Assembly: GCA_001695595.3 (NCBI GenBank)
Contig: MBPM02000035.1
Span: 682,001 to 746,000 of the forward strand
Direction of reading: 5' to 3'
DNA length: 64,000 nucleotides
Source: Plasmopara viticola
Taxonomy: Eukaryota > Oomycota > Peronosporomycetes > Peronosporales > Peronosporaceae
Below the pieces are notes generated by a model that was given only the letters and a program-made list of their open reading frames with translations, was not told the DNA's origin and searched no databases. Position numbers and translations under genes: made by a program. Of the stretch, positions 11,401-22,933 are shown one piece after another (positions within the stretch are counted from its first letter, which is position 1; the number at the start of each line of letters is the position of its first letter).

Positions 11401-14400
11401 CTTGGGGTTTTTGATTAAAATTGACCAAATAGCTAAAAACTTTCCATTGTATGGTAAAGTCTAACACTGCTCATGACTCCTTAGCCTTTTCAAGTGTAAC
11501 GGAACGTAATTTGAGAGCAATTTGTCAAAATGTAAGAGGATCATCGGATCTGAAGCCAAGGCTCTATATCTGTGGAAAGTTGGTAGTGATATGCCGTGTA
11601 GGAAATTGACTACGATGGGTGTGTAAGCTGGCTACATTAGCGACAGTATTAATGACAAATACATGACTTTCTAAAGTGTGACATTCGTACCTGACCACAC
11701 CTCAAAGTGTACTTTAGTAAAGCACCTTCCGAAACACGTTTACCAATCGAAGCGATGAGATTGTTGTTTGTTGGTTTGTGTACAGCAAGGTGCACGAACA
11801 TATACGAGCAAAGCCAAATCATAAGCTAATTAGTAGCTAAATTTGGTATAAATTTTGGGTATGCTCCGTTACTTAAGCATTGCATCACTCATGGAATAAG
11901 GTTCACCAGAACGTACAATTGCGTCAAAATTAATTACCATAAAGCTTGTGCTCCCTTTTTAAGAAGAGATTCTCTAGTACGCGACAAGAGGGTGAAACTG
12001 AAAAGTCCGGAGAATGATTGCTAAGACGATGAAGTAGGTAGACAGCTTTTTTCTAGGTATGAAACATAAGCGAATATACAGAAACCGAGTGCGAGTTAAG
12101 CAACATGTTCATTAAAGCAGAATCGTGAACTTGACATTCTCCGGTCTTAAAAAGCTAATTAATGTTTGTGAGAGTGCGATATAGACATGCCGGCTACAGA
12201 ACAAGCGTAGCATTTGATTCGGCAAGAGCAAGCATTCTTGTGCAGCTGCCATCTAAAGAAAAGAAGAAATCAAGTTTGCATATGATAGTGATCCCGCGTT
12301 TTTCGTGCTTCCGCATACAATTAATTGAGTTTCACCAACCTTAAAACGTTTTCAGTTTGTTATTCCGTTCCAATGAAACACTTGCTTGGTGCGGCAGTTT
12401 CAATCTCTTATTCAATTGCGGCTGTAGCGGGTAATGCGCCTGCATTCGTCAGATTTATAATCTTTCGACGGTTCCTGCTACCAAAAAAAAGTATTGATCC
12501 ATTTGATCTGTCTGCTACAATGAAGGGCGACTTCTTTGCTTGGGAGCGCTCAACCGGGCGAATTACCAACCAAATATTACGGGGAGCTTTTATTGTGGAG
12601 TCATTTATAGATTAGCGTCTACAGCTCAAAGCTGTCAAGGCCACTAAAATTTTATCTATATCCGGAACAAGGGCGATACCTTGTGTTGCGACCCCGATGT
12701 AATATCAGAAGTATAGGTTCGTGGAGAATCAGTATTACTGAGATAAGGACTCTGTGATCAAATGTCTATAAAGTAGCCTCTTGAAAAAAAAGTGCCTGGA
12801 TTTGATTGGCGGTCGAAAGATTGGTAAAATTCAAATTGTGGATTCATTTTGTAGCTATACAGACCAAACAGTAATTACGAGATGCAGCTTGCTTGCTAAA
12901 TAAGCTCAAAAGCTAATCAATATAACGGTAATTTACGGTGCTTTTTTAAGTAGAGGGAAAAGTTTTTGATGCTCAACTCAAAGCATTTTACTCGTGCATT
13001 TGCCCATCTAAAAAATTTCTTACTAGAGCCCGAATGAATTGTCGCATAGAGTTCGGCGAATAATCACATTCGCTGATCCAGATACACCACCGAGTGTTGG
13101 ACAAGAGCGTCATACCTTAATAAAGTCCAACAGTCACCTGTTCGCTTGATAAAGTTACAGCAGCGAAAGTCTAGTTCAGATAAAAAAAACTTCTCTTAAA
13201 CCAGTCTGAATAAGAAACTTTTCTTAATACTTCGCCACTTAAAGCTAGAAACGCTACTTTGCTACTGATACAATAATTATTTTAAAACAAATATGTCGCT
13301 ATTCGGATAGGAAATACAAAGTGTGATTCGTCATGGCTGTGAAAGTCTTTAATAGTTAAGAAAATGATAAATGCAGCGTTGTTTATTCTATGACAAAGCC
13401 ACTGAGCGTAAAAATTTGATGCTTTGTACAAATCCTGCTGAAGGTTAACTTCATTATAATTTCTATAGCTCGAATCAATCGATAGATATTGGTGGGGAAT
13501 AATAAAAAAATATTTAAGTGATATAAGTATACATAAAGGTGACCTTTTTTGCTAAGCTCGATTGATTAAATGTCTTCTAAAGCGACTACAATTTCACGTA
13601 GATGGTTGTTCACTGGTTCGGTGGCTTATTTAAAGGATTTAATCCATGCTTTTAATGCATATGCATGCATGACTCTACACCCAACATTGACGTAGCTCAG
13701 TACTTTAACAATACTCCAACATTCATCGAAAGCTGCGACTAATCTCACTATACTCATCATCTTGCTCGACAATTTATATTAGTATGTCGATATGACCGAA
13801 ATATACGGTTGGCTCTCGCAAGTGCTGGTGCTTGTTTAAAAGATAAATCTGGAAACGATTAGTCTTATATCCAATTAAGTGAGAAAGTGTGTATCGCTTG
13901 TACCAATTTGACATTGGTGCTACCCAACAACATGCACAACAGCTGATGGCACTTGCATGCGTTCTGCTACGGGGCTATACAGCCTTTGTGGAACTGGATT
14001 TCCGAGTAAAACCTCGCTTCATTGTCGAGATTGCTGCCTTTGATAAATGTTAAGATTGACACTAGGATTACACTGATAGATGCATTAACGTCGAACACAA
14101 ATCTTCGATCTCATCCGAGCTTAAGCCACATTGCTCGTCGTTAAGATTGAATATGTGATTAAGAGTGCTATTTTAAAAGCATTCGACCGTGGTGCTGCCC
14201 ATGGTAATTAGCCAAATTTATACACGTCAAATTAATAAGCCTGGATGCGCTGTCTTGTTAAGTCATGCTCTTCAATTGCCATTAGCATCTTAAAAATAGA
14301 GCGATCGGAGGTAAAATTCGCGATATAAAGTGCTGATCATGCTACGTCCAAAACAAAAAATAGCATTCAAGAGAAGAAACGAATCCGTTTACGCTCAGCG

Positions 14401-17058
14401 CGATCAGGTTTTATACGATTATTTGCTTCTTTTGCTTACCCTTGACGACAAAGCTGATTTAGTTTCTGCCCAAATATTGCTCCATACAGATCCTCCTTTG
14501 CTCGTTTTTCTATCCTTCTTAATTATGTGCCTGATGGTATCACGTCTGACATCACGACCAATCTTACGGGCCTTAAGAGCCTAAGTACATGATGTGGGGT
14601 GAAGATAGATAACCACTCTAGCGCCTTTAAGCCTGCTAGCTGTCATGAGAGCTTACCGGCTTTGAAAGCCTTGCTTAGATTTTGGGCTAGTATGTCGCTG
14701 TAAAAATTAATCTGCGATACATTATATTCAATTATCCGACACGCGTGCAAATGTTATAATTCAAGTGGCTGTATTGAGAATAACAAGCGCATACGATCGA
14801 CTCTTTTTTTGTAGGTACTTTCCACAATTCATCAGCATACGGAGGCTACCGCGACCACTAGTCTATTTTAAGTGACCCACTGACCGCTTAAGTGACGCAA
14901 CTTATCCCAATCTCCTCGACTTGGCTGATTAAAAGGTACAAGTCGTTCCAAGAAATTGCAAGCTTCTTAGTCTTGCGCTCTCCATCACGTGCTCTGAGAA
15001 ATGATATGCCCACTTTGCTTCTTCTTCCACGTATGCCATCCTTATTAGACGAACCAGTTGCTTTTTGTGTATGTCCTATTTCAAATCTAGTCATCACTCA
15101 TTGAGTCCCCTCGAGTCTCGCAAAAAGAGAAACAACTTTTGCGAATACAAGTCAACTGTAGACAATGACACTTCTGACAATAAAGCCGCATTATTTTAGG
15201 TGTATCTTCTTTGTTTTTCAAAAAGATCCATAATCGTTAACATCTTTTGACGGTCGACACACTAGAAAAGGCGACCATAGATCGATTTCGATAAAGGTCA
15301 TGTGCTTTGTTGCCAGAGATGGCAGCTGCTGTGTGGTGTAAAAGAGTATATACAATCCTCCTGAATTTTGTCGTACTCTCTGGCCAATCTTTCTCGTCAA
15401 ACCTGTTGTCCAGATAATTTCACGAGACGGCGACTTGGACTGTTGCGAGTCACATAGCCGCTCGACCACTGCATCGATGACTTCAGCCACCGGTCTAACT
15501 CTAGCAATGCATTGTTGATTGTCGTCATTCATCCCGCCCCTTCCTCGTCGTCCCCGAGACTTCGGTGACACCATCAGTAAAGGTAAGAATATGGACTTAG
15601 CTCTTGATCTGGGTGAAGTCTTTTGCGTGATCGATAAGTATGTCCTTAAGTCATAGACCTTAAGGGGACCAGGCGATCATGTCGTTTTAATAGCGATGTC
15701 ATTGGCTTCTTCGCAGCTTCGGTGAGCAAATAATCAGGCGAGTGTTCACTAGAGTGCACGAGGCGCTTTTCATCACAATCATCACCCAAAGGCGAAAGTG
15801 CGAGAGAGACAGAGCGACAAACGCGCATTCTCCACCAAAGCGTTCTTTCAGAGCCTTTCTTGTCTGAGCGGCTCTCTGGCGGGCAAATTTACCAAAGCTT
15901 GCCTTCCACGGGACAGGAGCAGCTTTTGTGGTAGGCGCAGCCTTGATAGCAGACGCAATGTTTTTATAAATGCAGCTTTAGGCGTAGATACCGGCTTTAA
16001 TGCAAAGGCCCCTTTAAACGCCAAAGCAACCGTTATCGGGGCTGTGTTCGTCAATCAAATTGACCCAGCCAGCTCTGGTAGCCTTCTTTGTTACCGATTT
16101 TGTCGTCGTGATGACCAAATCGACATTTTGGACAAAAAATGATTGACAGCCTTAATTACTATCGATCAAGTCTTAGTGTAGCATTCGACAGAAGGAGGTA
16201 AGCACCCATTCAATATTTAAACCGGCTTGATTACTGAAGTATTTTAAGGTACACATAGTCGAAATCTATTGCATACAAAACATAGGGGAAATATTGTGCA
16301 ATATAATTACACCCATTACTTAACCAATAGTTTATGCCCCATGATAGTGGGTCGACAAGCTTAGCATCGTCTCTTCGTCGCGTTTTTGCTGGACTTATCG
16401 CCTTGCGAACACACAATCACAATCATTGGGCATGGACAATTCCCGAAAAGGATCGTGCCCACAAGTACATTCCGTGATCTTTCACACGTATACCCGTGCC
16501 CTGTCAGCACAGCACAATTTGAATTTTACAAAAGATTGCACTGCGGCTAGTTATCATTATTATCTAGATCGTAAAAAGCGCAGGACCATTAAAGGTAGGG
16601 TCTACTTAGCGCCATGCGATTGGTGAATGCTCTTACTTGAATCTACTGAATCAGATTTGATTTGCCAAAGGCTCGAGCTTTCAACTAAGGAGGCCACCTT
16701 ATGCATCATAAAATAGTGTCTCATCCCTCCCACATTGAACAAGTTTTAGCACACACAAAGCCAACTATTGTGGTGCTGGACGTTGCGCCATGGTTGCTTC
16801 TTTTTCTGGTAATTTATTTATAGCCGCTCAAAGTTTCAATTTTGCAATGAGTCGACAACTTTCCTCTAATTTCCGATAGCCTGTAAATTAAGTACCATGG
16901 CCTTTCCAGAGCACCCGTTACTAATAGATTCCCAACGTCGTATCTCCCGCATGTTCAGAATTCCTTGGTCCCACTTGGCAAGTTTATACGACCGGGTCTA
17001 TTGCGTAATCCTCTACCATATCGCATAAGTGGGCGGATAGAAATACCCGTGAGACTGC
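8418..17058. other. 8.6-kb gene desert
   Basis: AT-rich sequence with no open frame longer than about 120 codons and no recognisable domain in any frame. The minus strand at 15218-16054 has basic, lysine/arginine-rich open pieces in several frames that I could not assign. No LTR pair, terminal inverted repeat or tRNA was found by eye. It probably consists of decayed transposons. Confidence 0.5.
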
Positions 17059-17121
17059 GTGCGATTCTTGTCATCGTCGAATTTGCGCCGAGCATCTCAT
17101 TGCAAACACACGGACCGTCCG

Positions 17122-17883
17122 ATGGCGTTCGAAAGCACGGTAGAGATCACGCGCGGTGGCGTGAAGACCAAGCACGGCGCTCCTCCCGAGACGCCCGTGT
17201 GCGAACCCGAGTCTGCTGTAACCTTTTCCATTCCGGCGCCTATTGCCTCCGTGCGCGTCAATATTGTGGCCTTTGAAGAAGACAGCATTCGCTCGTTACT
17301 GACGCGCTACGAGGGCGCGGACGTGCTCCCGAATGGGTGGCGTCAAGGACCAAGCAACAAAGGTATCCAAGTCGTTTATGGCGAAGTAGCGGGGAAGGGC
17401 AGCGAGTGGTACACTATGAAGACTACGGGTACGCTCAATGTGAGCGCAAGCAAAGCCGCACACACTCTGATGCGCAACGAAATGGTCCCTAAATTCGATG
17501 ACATGACAAAAGAGGTCAAGGTAGTGGAGAAACTGAGTGACGCATCGGAAGTGCGCCACGTGACTGCGAAGCCCATCATGTTTACGGCGGCTCGCGACTT
17601 TTCGGTCGTGTCTACGTACCGCGAAGAAGGGAGCGGACGGATCCTCATTGCGACGCGCTCAGTTGAGGATGTGCCGCAATGCAAGGGTTACGTTCGTGCG
17701 ACAATTTTGATCTCTGGGTACGTGGTGACGCCTCATCCCACCGACCCCAACATGTGTGAGATGAGTGTCGTTGCTCATATGGATCTCGGCGGCAATTTGC
17801 CAGCTATGGTCGTGCGTTACCTCGGTCTTTCTGCGCCGATCAAGCTTGTCGAAAAGATTCGAGAGATCACATTGCACGCATGA
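17122..17883 (+). CDS. START-domain lipid-binding-like protein
   Basis: The chosen start (ATG at 17122, MAFESTVEITRGG) gives 253 aa; an in-frame ATG at 17059 would add 21 residues of low-quality sequence. From about residue 45 the protein reads as a START (StAR-related lipid transfer) domain: WRQGPSNKGIQVVYGEV, KTTGTLNVSASKAAHTLM, KVVEKLSDASEVRHVTAKPIMFTAARDFSVVSTYR, then VPQCKGYVRATILISGYVVTPHP and a C-terminal helix MVVRYLGLSAPIKLVEKIREIT. START domains bind a lipid in a hydrophobic cavity. The ligand cannot be read from sequence. No signal peptide or membrane span is evident, so a cytosolic location is inferred. Confidence 0.85.
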   Translation: MAFESTVEITRGGVKTKHGAPPETPVCEPESAVTFSIPAPIASVRVNIVAFEEDSIRSLLTRYEGADVLPNGWRQGPSNKGIQVVYGEVAGKGSEWYTMKTTGTLNVSASKAAHTLMRNEMVPKFDDMTKEVKVVEKLSDASEVRHVTAKPIMFTAARDFSVVSTYREEGSGRILIATRSVEDVPQCKGYVRATILISGYVVTPHPTDPNMCEMSVVAHMDLGGNLPAMVVRYLGLSAPIKLVEKIREITLHA

Positions 17884-18216
17884 GACGCCGTCTCAGGAAG
17901 TTTCTTTTTTGTTAGACAAAGTTCAGCATGTATAATTAGTATTAAAAACGACTTGCTTTTTAATAGATAGTTACACACAAGAAAGGTCAGATGGCTCTTT
18001 TTTTTGGTCCGCCTATGCCGACGGGATAGACGCGATAGTTCTATTAGCCAATCACGAGCCGTGACATGAACTGAACGTTATAAGTAAGGCAAAAAGTACC
18101 AAGTAGCTTAAGTAGCAGGAAGGCATCGCCGAAAAAACTACGCTCGAGAATTTAGCATTGTCCGGATTGAGTCGAGACACTCACGACAGGCGCAACAATT
18201 GTGCGCAATCAGCTCG
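17884..18216. other. Intergenic, nothing recognised
   Basis: AT-rich spacer between the START gene and the minus-strand gene that ends near 18217. No feature was recognised. Confidence 0.4.
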
Positions 18217-20144
18217 TTAGTACGAGTCGGTTGAGTCGGACGTAAGGTATGTATTAGAGCGAATAATAATTCGAGAAATAAAAGAAACCAACTCGGTGTG
18301 TGTTGGCAGAAGTGGGGTGGAACGGTAGAGTATTGGCTGCGTTATCATCGGTGAAGGAGGCTTTTCTACAGCTTTAAAAGCTTTGAAGATTGACGCCTGT
18401 TTGAATATGTTTTGGCAGGTGGTTGGTTGTAGTAACATTTGTGACAGGACTCTTCGGACAAAAATTGACAGGCAACATGAAGCCAAGATTTTGTTGTAAA
18501 AGCATGGTTTTCGTAGACTTCAGAAATTATAGCTCCTAGGCACCTCATTGGTGATAATCTCTCTCTGGTAATAATTGTTAGTATCATATGAAGTAGAGAC
18601 TCGCCATCTCTTAACAGTAATGGCGAATGGATCCTGTAATATTGGCAGATCCATGAGCACCACGTTGTTTTGAACTCTACCGTGTGGTAAGTAAGACAGG
18701 AGCTGAGCCTCCTGAGATGCCTGCGTGTCCGGTCCATCGTCACCACCTTGTAGTTGTTTTAGTATTTGAGAAACGTCAAGCAAGATCTCTTCGTTGTTTC
18801 TTGCACTTGCATAAGATCCACCGTCGAGCTTTTCAACGCCTTTTGACGGAATTTTCGATAAAAGCGACCATAAAGCTACGTGTCCGCTACTATGCGTAGC
18901 CACATGAATAATTTCAGCGGTCGCTAGTGTATCCACATCCACAGCTTGAAGCTCGGGTGCCCCGAAATTGCTCAAAATTAAAACCTCCCTTTAGTGATAA
19001 TACCAAAGTTCGGGACGTTTTTAGAAGGTTTGCTACCTCACTATAAGAATTTAGCCCATGTCTCTAGCAGTATAGTATTACCTATATTCCTTACGAGTCA
19101 AATATACCATCATCTCCATGTCCGCTAGGTCTCACCGCTCGTGCTTCCGCAGTAGCCGCAGAAAGACGAGTAATTAATGATTCCTTCACAGCTCGGTCGT
19201 CGTCGAGAAAGTCGTTTAATCCATAATTACGTTCAAGTGTTACATCTTCCTCACGTCGAGTTTGTACAGAGAATAAAGCACTGCTCAATAGAGGCATCGC
19301 ATGCAATGCTTGCATGGCGAATGTCATACCTGGGAGTACAGACACTTATGTATTCGGAACCTCTTCCTCTTTGATCGTTCTCCTCTTTTTTAATGTAGAA
19401 GAAATGTGCTCAAGATCACCCGCTGTGATCTCTTTCAAAGACCGCAGCAACCGTTTCCCATTGCTCCATTCGCCTTTTACATTACGATGGATGCAGGTCA
19501 CTTTAAACACAAGCGTTCGAAAAAAAACGCCACGTATTCTTATGGTGTCACACCAAAGATCCGCAAGTTCAAAGACACCATCGAAAAAAGAGGCAAAACT
19601 CATGACCGGTTCGCCATTACTATCTAGCATCCAATCTTTTTGAACCATTTTCTCCAGATACTGGACACGTTGCTTCGTTGCATGGGTTCCAAGCATCGTC
19701 CGATTCAAGACAAGTAGCCTTGCTGGTTAATACAACCCACTTCGTCTCGCGGAAGCTCGACGACCAAAGAAGCTTAATGGCATCAAGAACGTCGGGATGA
19801 TTCCGTAGACTTGAACGCAGAGCTAAAGCTTCGAGGGCATGATTCAACAGCTCCCGAATCTTAGTCTCACATTGCGCTTGCCGAATCAAGTCTTTGATTA
19901 ACAATAAAAATTCCTGATTTCGAGTTTGAAGCAAATCTCGAGCCTTTGCCAATGCTTGCTCTTGTAAATTTTGATACTTCTGTCGCTTTGAAGTCTGCAA
20001 CCGAGCTAGTTTGATGGTCGCATTCAACTCAAGCCACAACACGCTTGAGGTTCGGTGCTTCCAGCTGCTTTGCCAATCATGTGGACAATCAATGGCCACG
20101 GCATTGGCGGCAGACTCGTTGTGCTGCTTTTTGGCCACCGACAT
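18217..20144 (-). CDS. Unrecognised multi-exon gene, possibly decaying
   Basis: Starts at ATG 20144 (MSVAKKQHNESAANAVA). An open frame runs to about 19735 with coiled-coil-like text (LQEQALAKARDLLQTRNQEFLLLIKDLIRQ). The coding sense then continues in another frame (19346-19726) with VQYLEKMVQKDWMLDSNG and FFDGVFELADLWCDTI. A single TAA (19346) separates this from a same-frame stretch down to 19095. A good intron (donor GTAAGG at 19094, acceptor TTGAG at 18971) keeps the frame into an exon at 18970-18520. A last exon to 18217 is uncertain. The shift near 19726 and the TAA need introns, sequence errors or mutations. I do not recognise the family; the region around FELADLW looks like a conserved domain. 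Function is unknown. Confidence 0.45.
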
Positions 20145-20321
20145 TTAAGTCCTGCGCTTAGAATAACTGATTTCCATCCAAATGTACATGGTATGCGGCA
20201 CACGTACTTTAGTATTAACCGACTTCTTACATGTCTATTATCTATTAAAACCCTTCTTTTCGTGTCGCAATACATTTTAAAAGGGTGTTAATTATAATTT
20301 CCAAAATCTCAATTCAGCGCT

Positions 20322-21521
20322 TTACTGAACGAATGAAAACGCACTGAGTCTTCCGCTGTCCATTCTTTCGTTTGAAAAATTAATCGAAGACTGGCAAGTC
20401 CTTTGTCCAAGTTGAGTTGCCATTTCATACTTTCGTGCTTTTCTGTCCTCGTCAAGCGTAGAAGGCGTTCGAACCGGCATGCTCTTGTCTTGCTCCAATT
20501 GCGTTTCGCTCTTTCGGCGTCTCCACGAAGCCTGGATGGCTTGTGAGACCTTGGGACTCATGGTGATAGGAGATCTCGGATTCTGGCCATCCAGTGACGT
20601 GCTAACCGTCATGGGTTCCGGTCGAAAAACCTTGTTCACCGCCACTTTTCCTGGAGATAGAAGAAGCTTTGAGACCTCTGACGTTGTGACTGACTTGCCA
20701 CTCTTCTTTAGCTCGCTCCGAATGTGTGGCTTGGTTGGGCTTTCTTTTGGAATCAGCGCTGCGTTCGTACCGTTTGAGCGAATGAGTGAAAGCAGTTTGC
20801 GTGCACCTTCCCGTACCACGTGGTTTGGAGAGTTTAGACGGAGAAACTCAAGACGCTGCAGGAGCCTTGCGTTTTCCGCAAAGGCGCACGTGTATTGCTC
20901 GGCAAACGGTTTGATCTCTACGAGCATTTGCATCAATAGAAGCGCTTTTGCACGCACTTGCCACGGCCGCTGACCATGATCGTCTTGCAAGCGAGCAGCA
21001 AACGCAGCCGTCAGATGAGCGGCGTCGACGCGAGGAAGATGAGCAAGGAAGTGCTGAACACTTTTAGCACCTGGAAGGCCATTGATTCCACCGGGTGGCG
21101 TGCAAAGTGTTACCAATCTGGTTTCAAAGTTGGAATTGTGTACCGCCTCTTGATCACAAACAGAACTGCTTCAAGCATCATCTTAGTGATTCGCCGATTT
21201 GAAAACAAAGATCCTCGCAACTTACTTTCCAAACTTGACGTCGGGTGATAAACCCAACCACGAATTTCGCTTTAAGACGGGAGTTGCACAAGAAGAATGG
21301 GTGTCATCCCCATCGCGAGCACTCTGCTCCTCATCGTGTTCAAGAAGCGCACATCGTTTATCGGGTGAAAAGTCCTGGTAATCCCAGTCCTCACTTAAAT
21401 CAAAACGTCATCAGTCCAACAAATAAGGTTTCATCATTAAGATTTTTACGTACATTGCTTGCTCAACCTGATGCAAGTACTTGTCCTTGAGCCCGTCCAA
21501 AAAGTGCATGGCCTCCTCCAT
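20322..21521 (-). CDS. Three-exon helical protein, ENTH/VHS-like or ARM-like N-terminal part
   Basis: Exons by eye: 21521-21454 (ATG at 21521), 21393-21226 and 21117-20322, giving 343 aa. Introns are 60 nt (donor GTACGT, acceptor TTTAAG) and 108 nt (donor GTAAGT, acceptor ACCAG), both phase 2, and the frame is continuous. Residues about 80-190 form amphipathic helices: GAKSVQHFLAHLPRVDAAHL, WQVRAKALLLMQMLVEI, ARLLQRLEFLRLNSPNHVVREGARKLLSLI. This pattern resembles ENTH/VHS or armadillo-type helical repeats. The C-terminal 150 residues are Ser/Pro/Lys-rich and probably disordered. A role in vesicle-coat adaptor binding would be a guess. The last residues are MDSGRLSAFSFVQ. Confidence 0.65.
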
Positions 21522-21836
21522 TGTTCTTGAAATTAAAATGGGAAAACTTTAGTGCTGGATAATTGCAAAGTGGCAAATCGTCTTTATTAAACGAGGGAAC
21601 TCGTTGAATTCCTCGAAGAACGCTTCATAATTGACGTAAGCATGTGGTACCCTCCAAAACTTGTCGGAGTACTGGACTCGAGGCAGGGTATAAGACACTT
21701 TATGGCCTAATTTAGCCTACACTTGCAAACTTGATCTAAAATCAGTACATAAAACAACCGTACAGGACACTGTATTTACCCACACCTAGATTTAAGCTTT
21801 AAAGTAAAGTTGCATTAGCACCTTTGTCTGCCTTTC
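21522..21836. other. Intergenic, nothing recognised
   Basis: Spacer of about 315 bp between the eIF3i stop and the start of the three-exon gene, both on the minus strand. It should hold the promoter of the three-exon gene's downstream neighbour boundaries and eIF3i 3' UTR. No motif stands out. Confidence 0.35.
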
Positions 21837-22820
21837 TTACTGGTTCATATCAAGCTTCAGGTAGTCATTGTCAAAGTGGTGTAGCCGCACATAACCGTCC
21901 TCCGCCCCCGAAGCATAACTCTTGCCATTCGGATGAAACGCAATCGTGTTGATGGGTCCAAAGTGGCCTTTGACCCGACCAAATTCTTCTTGAAACACCA
22001 TGTGGAAAAAACGGGCTTCAAACTTGCCCACGCGACCAGATGTGGTCGTCACACTCATCGCTTCTTGCCCACCCCCCAAGACGACATGCTCTTTGATGGG
22101 TGAAATGGCGGCCGAGTTCACGGGACGGTCCGTTTCGTACACTTTCAATACCTTAAGCGTCTCAACATCCACTAGCTTGGCCGTATTGTCCTTGGATGAC
22201 GTAATCGCCAACGTCTTGCTCTTGTTGAAAGCTACATTTGTGATTTCACCCGTATGAATCGTGTGGCTTTCGAGGAGCTCCCCTGTCTTGGGGTCAAAGA
22301 GCTTAATGGTGCCGTCTCCACCTGTAGTCAGAATGGCCTTGTTCAAAGGCATCCAGTACGCACCCGTGATACGTCCTTCATGCCCATGTTTCGTAATCGA
22401 CAATATGGGCTCGGCACTCTGGTGCATCAGATCCTTGGCCAGCGCATAGACATATACGGCGGCCGGGCGGTCGGAAAACTTGTCAGCCACCGATACGAAA
22501 AACTTGTCGCCCGTGCTAAAGTTGACACTACGCGCAGGGCCCGTGTGCGGGAAGGAAAAGAGCTCTTTGCCCGTTTGTACGTCCCAGAGCTTGACAGTAG
22601 CATCAGCTGCAGCTGTAAGCAGACGTTCCGAGTGGTAGCTCACGTCGCAGGCCCAGACAGCACCCGAGTGGCCCACATATGTGCCGATTCGCTCGCCTGT
22701 GTCACTGTACCAGAGATTGGGGGTATGGTCTTTGGCACACGAAAAGAGGAGATCGCCCTCGCGGTTGTACTTGATCATAGTCAGCGACCGCGAGTGGCCT
22801 TTAAGTAAGATCGGACGCAT
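21837..22820 (-). CDS. EIF3I: Eukaryotic translation initiation factor 3 subunit I (eIF3i)
   Basis: The start at ATG 22820 (MRPILLKGHSRSLT) matches the invariant eIF3i N-terminus and gives 327 aa; an in-frame upstream ATG at 22874 adds 18 unrelated residues. The protein is a seven-bladed WD40 propeller: HSRSLTMIKYNREGDLLFSCAKD, GHSGAVWACDV, AADATVKLWDV, HEGRITGAYW, GGDGTIKLFDPKTGE, HTGEITNVAF, SSKDNTAKLVDV, and the C-terminal GHFGPINTIAFHPNGKSYASG. eIF3i is a subunit of the eIF3 complex, which recruits the 40S ribosome and mRNA. The start is 113 bp from the divergent FAM185A-like gene. Confidence 0.96.
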   Translation of the reverse strand: MRPILLKGHSRSLTMIKYNREGDLLFSCAKDHTPNLWYSDTGERIGTYVGHSGAVWACDVSYHSERLLTAAADATVKLWDVQTGKELFSFPHTGPARSVNFSTGDKFFVSVADKFSDRPAAVYVYALAKDLMHQSAEPILSITKHGHEGRITGAYWMPLNKAILTTGGDGTIKLFDPKTGELLESHTIHTGEITNVAFNKSKTLAITSSKDNTAKLVDVETLKVLKVYETDRPVNSAAISPIKEHVVLGGGQEAMSVTTTSGRVGKFEARFFHMVFQEEFGRVKGHFGPINTIAFHPNGKSYASGAEDGYVRLHHFDNDYLKLDMNQ

Positions 22821-22933
22821 GTCGAGACAAGTCAGAGCTTTAGAAATGGAGACGATTAACCACCAGTAGCCCAAAACCTACGGTATATCATATCCAATGG
22901 TACCGCTTTAATGGCACTCGATCCGCGACCTGA
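22821..22933. promoter_or_regulatory. Divergent intergenic region of eIF3i and the FAM185A-like gene
   Basis: Only 113 bp separate the two start codons, so both promoters must lie here or overlap the coding ends. It contains CCAATGG (about 22893-22899). No TATA box is evident. Confidence 0.5.

Noticed and set aside
15218..16142. Basic Lys/Arg/Ala-rich open pieces on the minus strand as a histone-like gene
   Set aside because: The pieces are in different frames, lack a histone fold motif, and no continuous model could be made.
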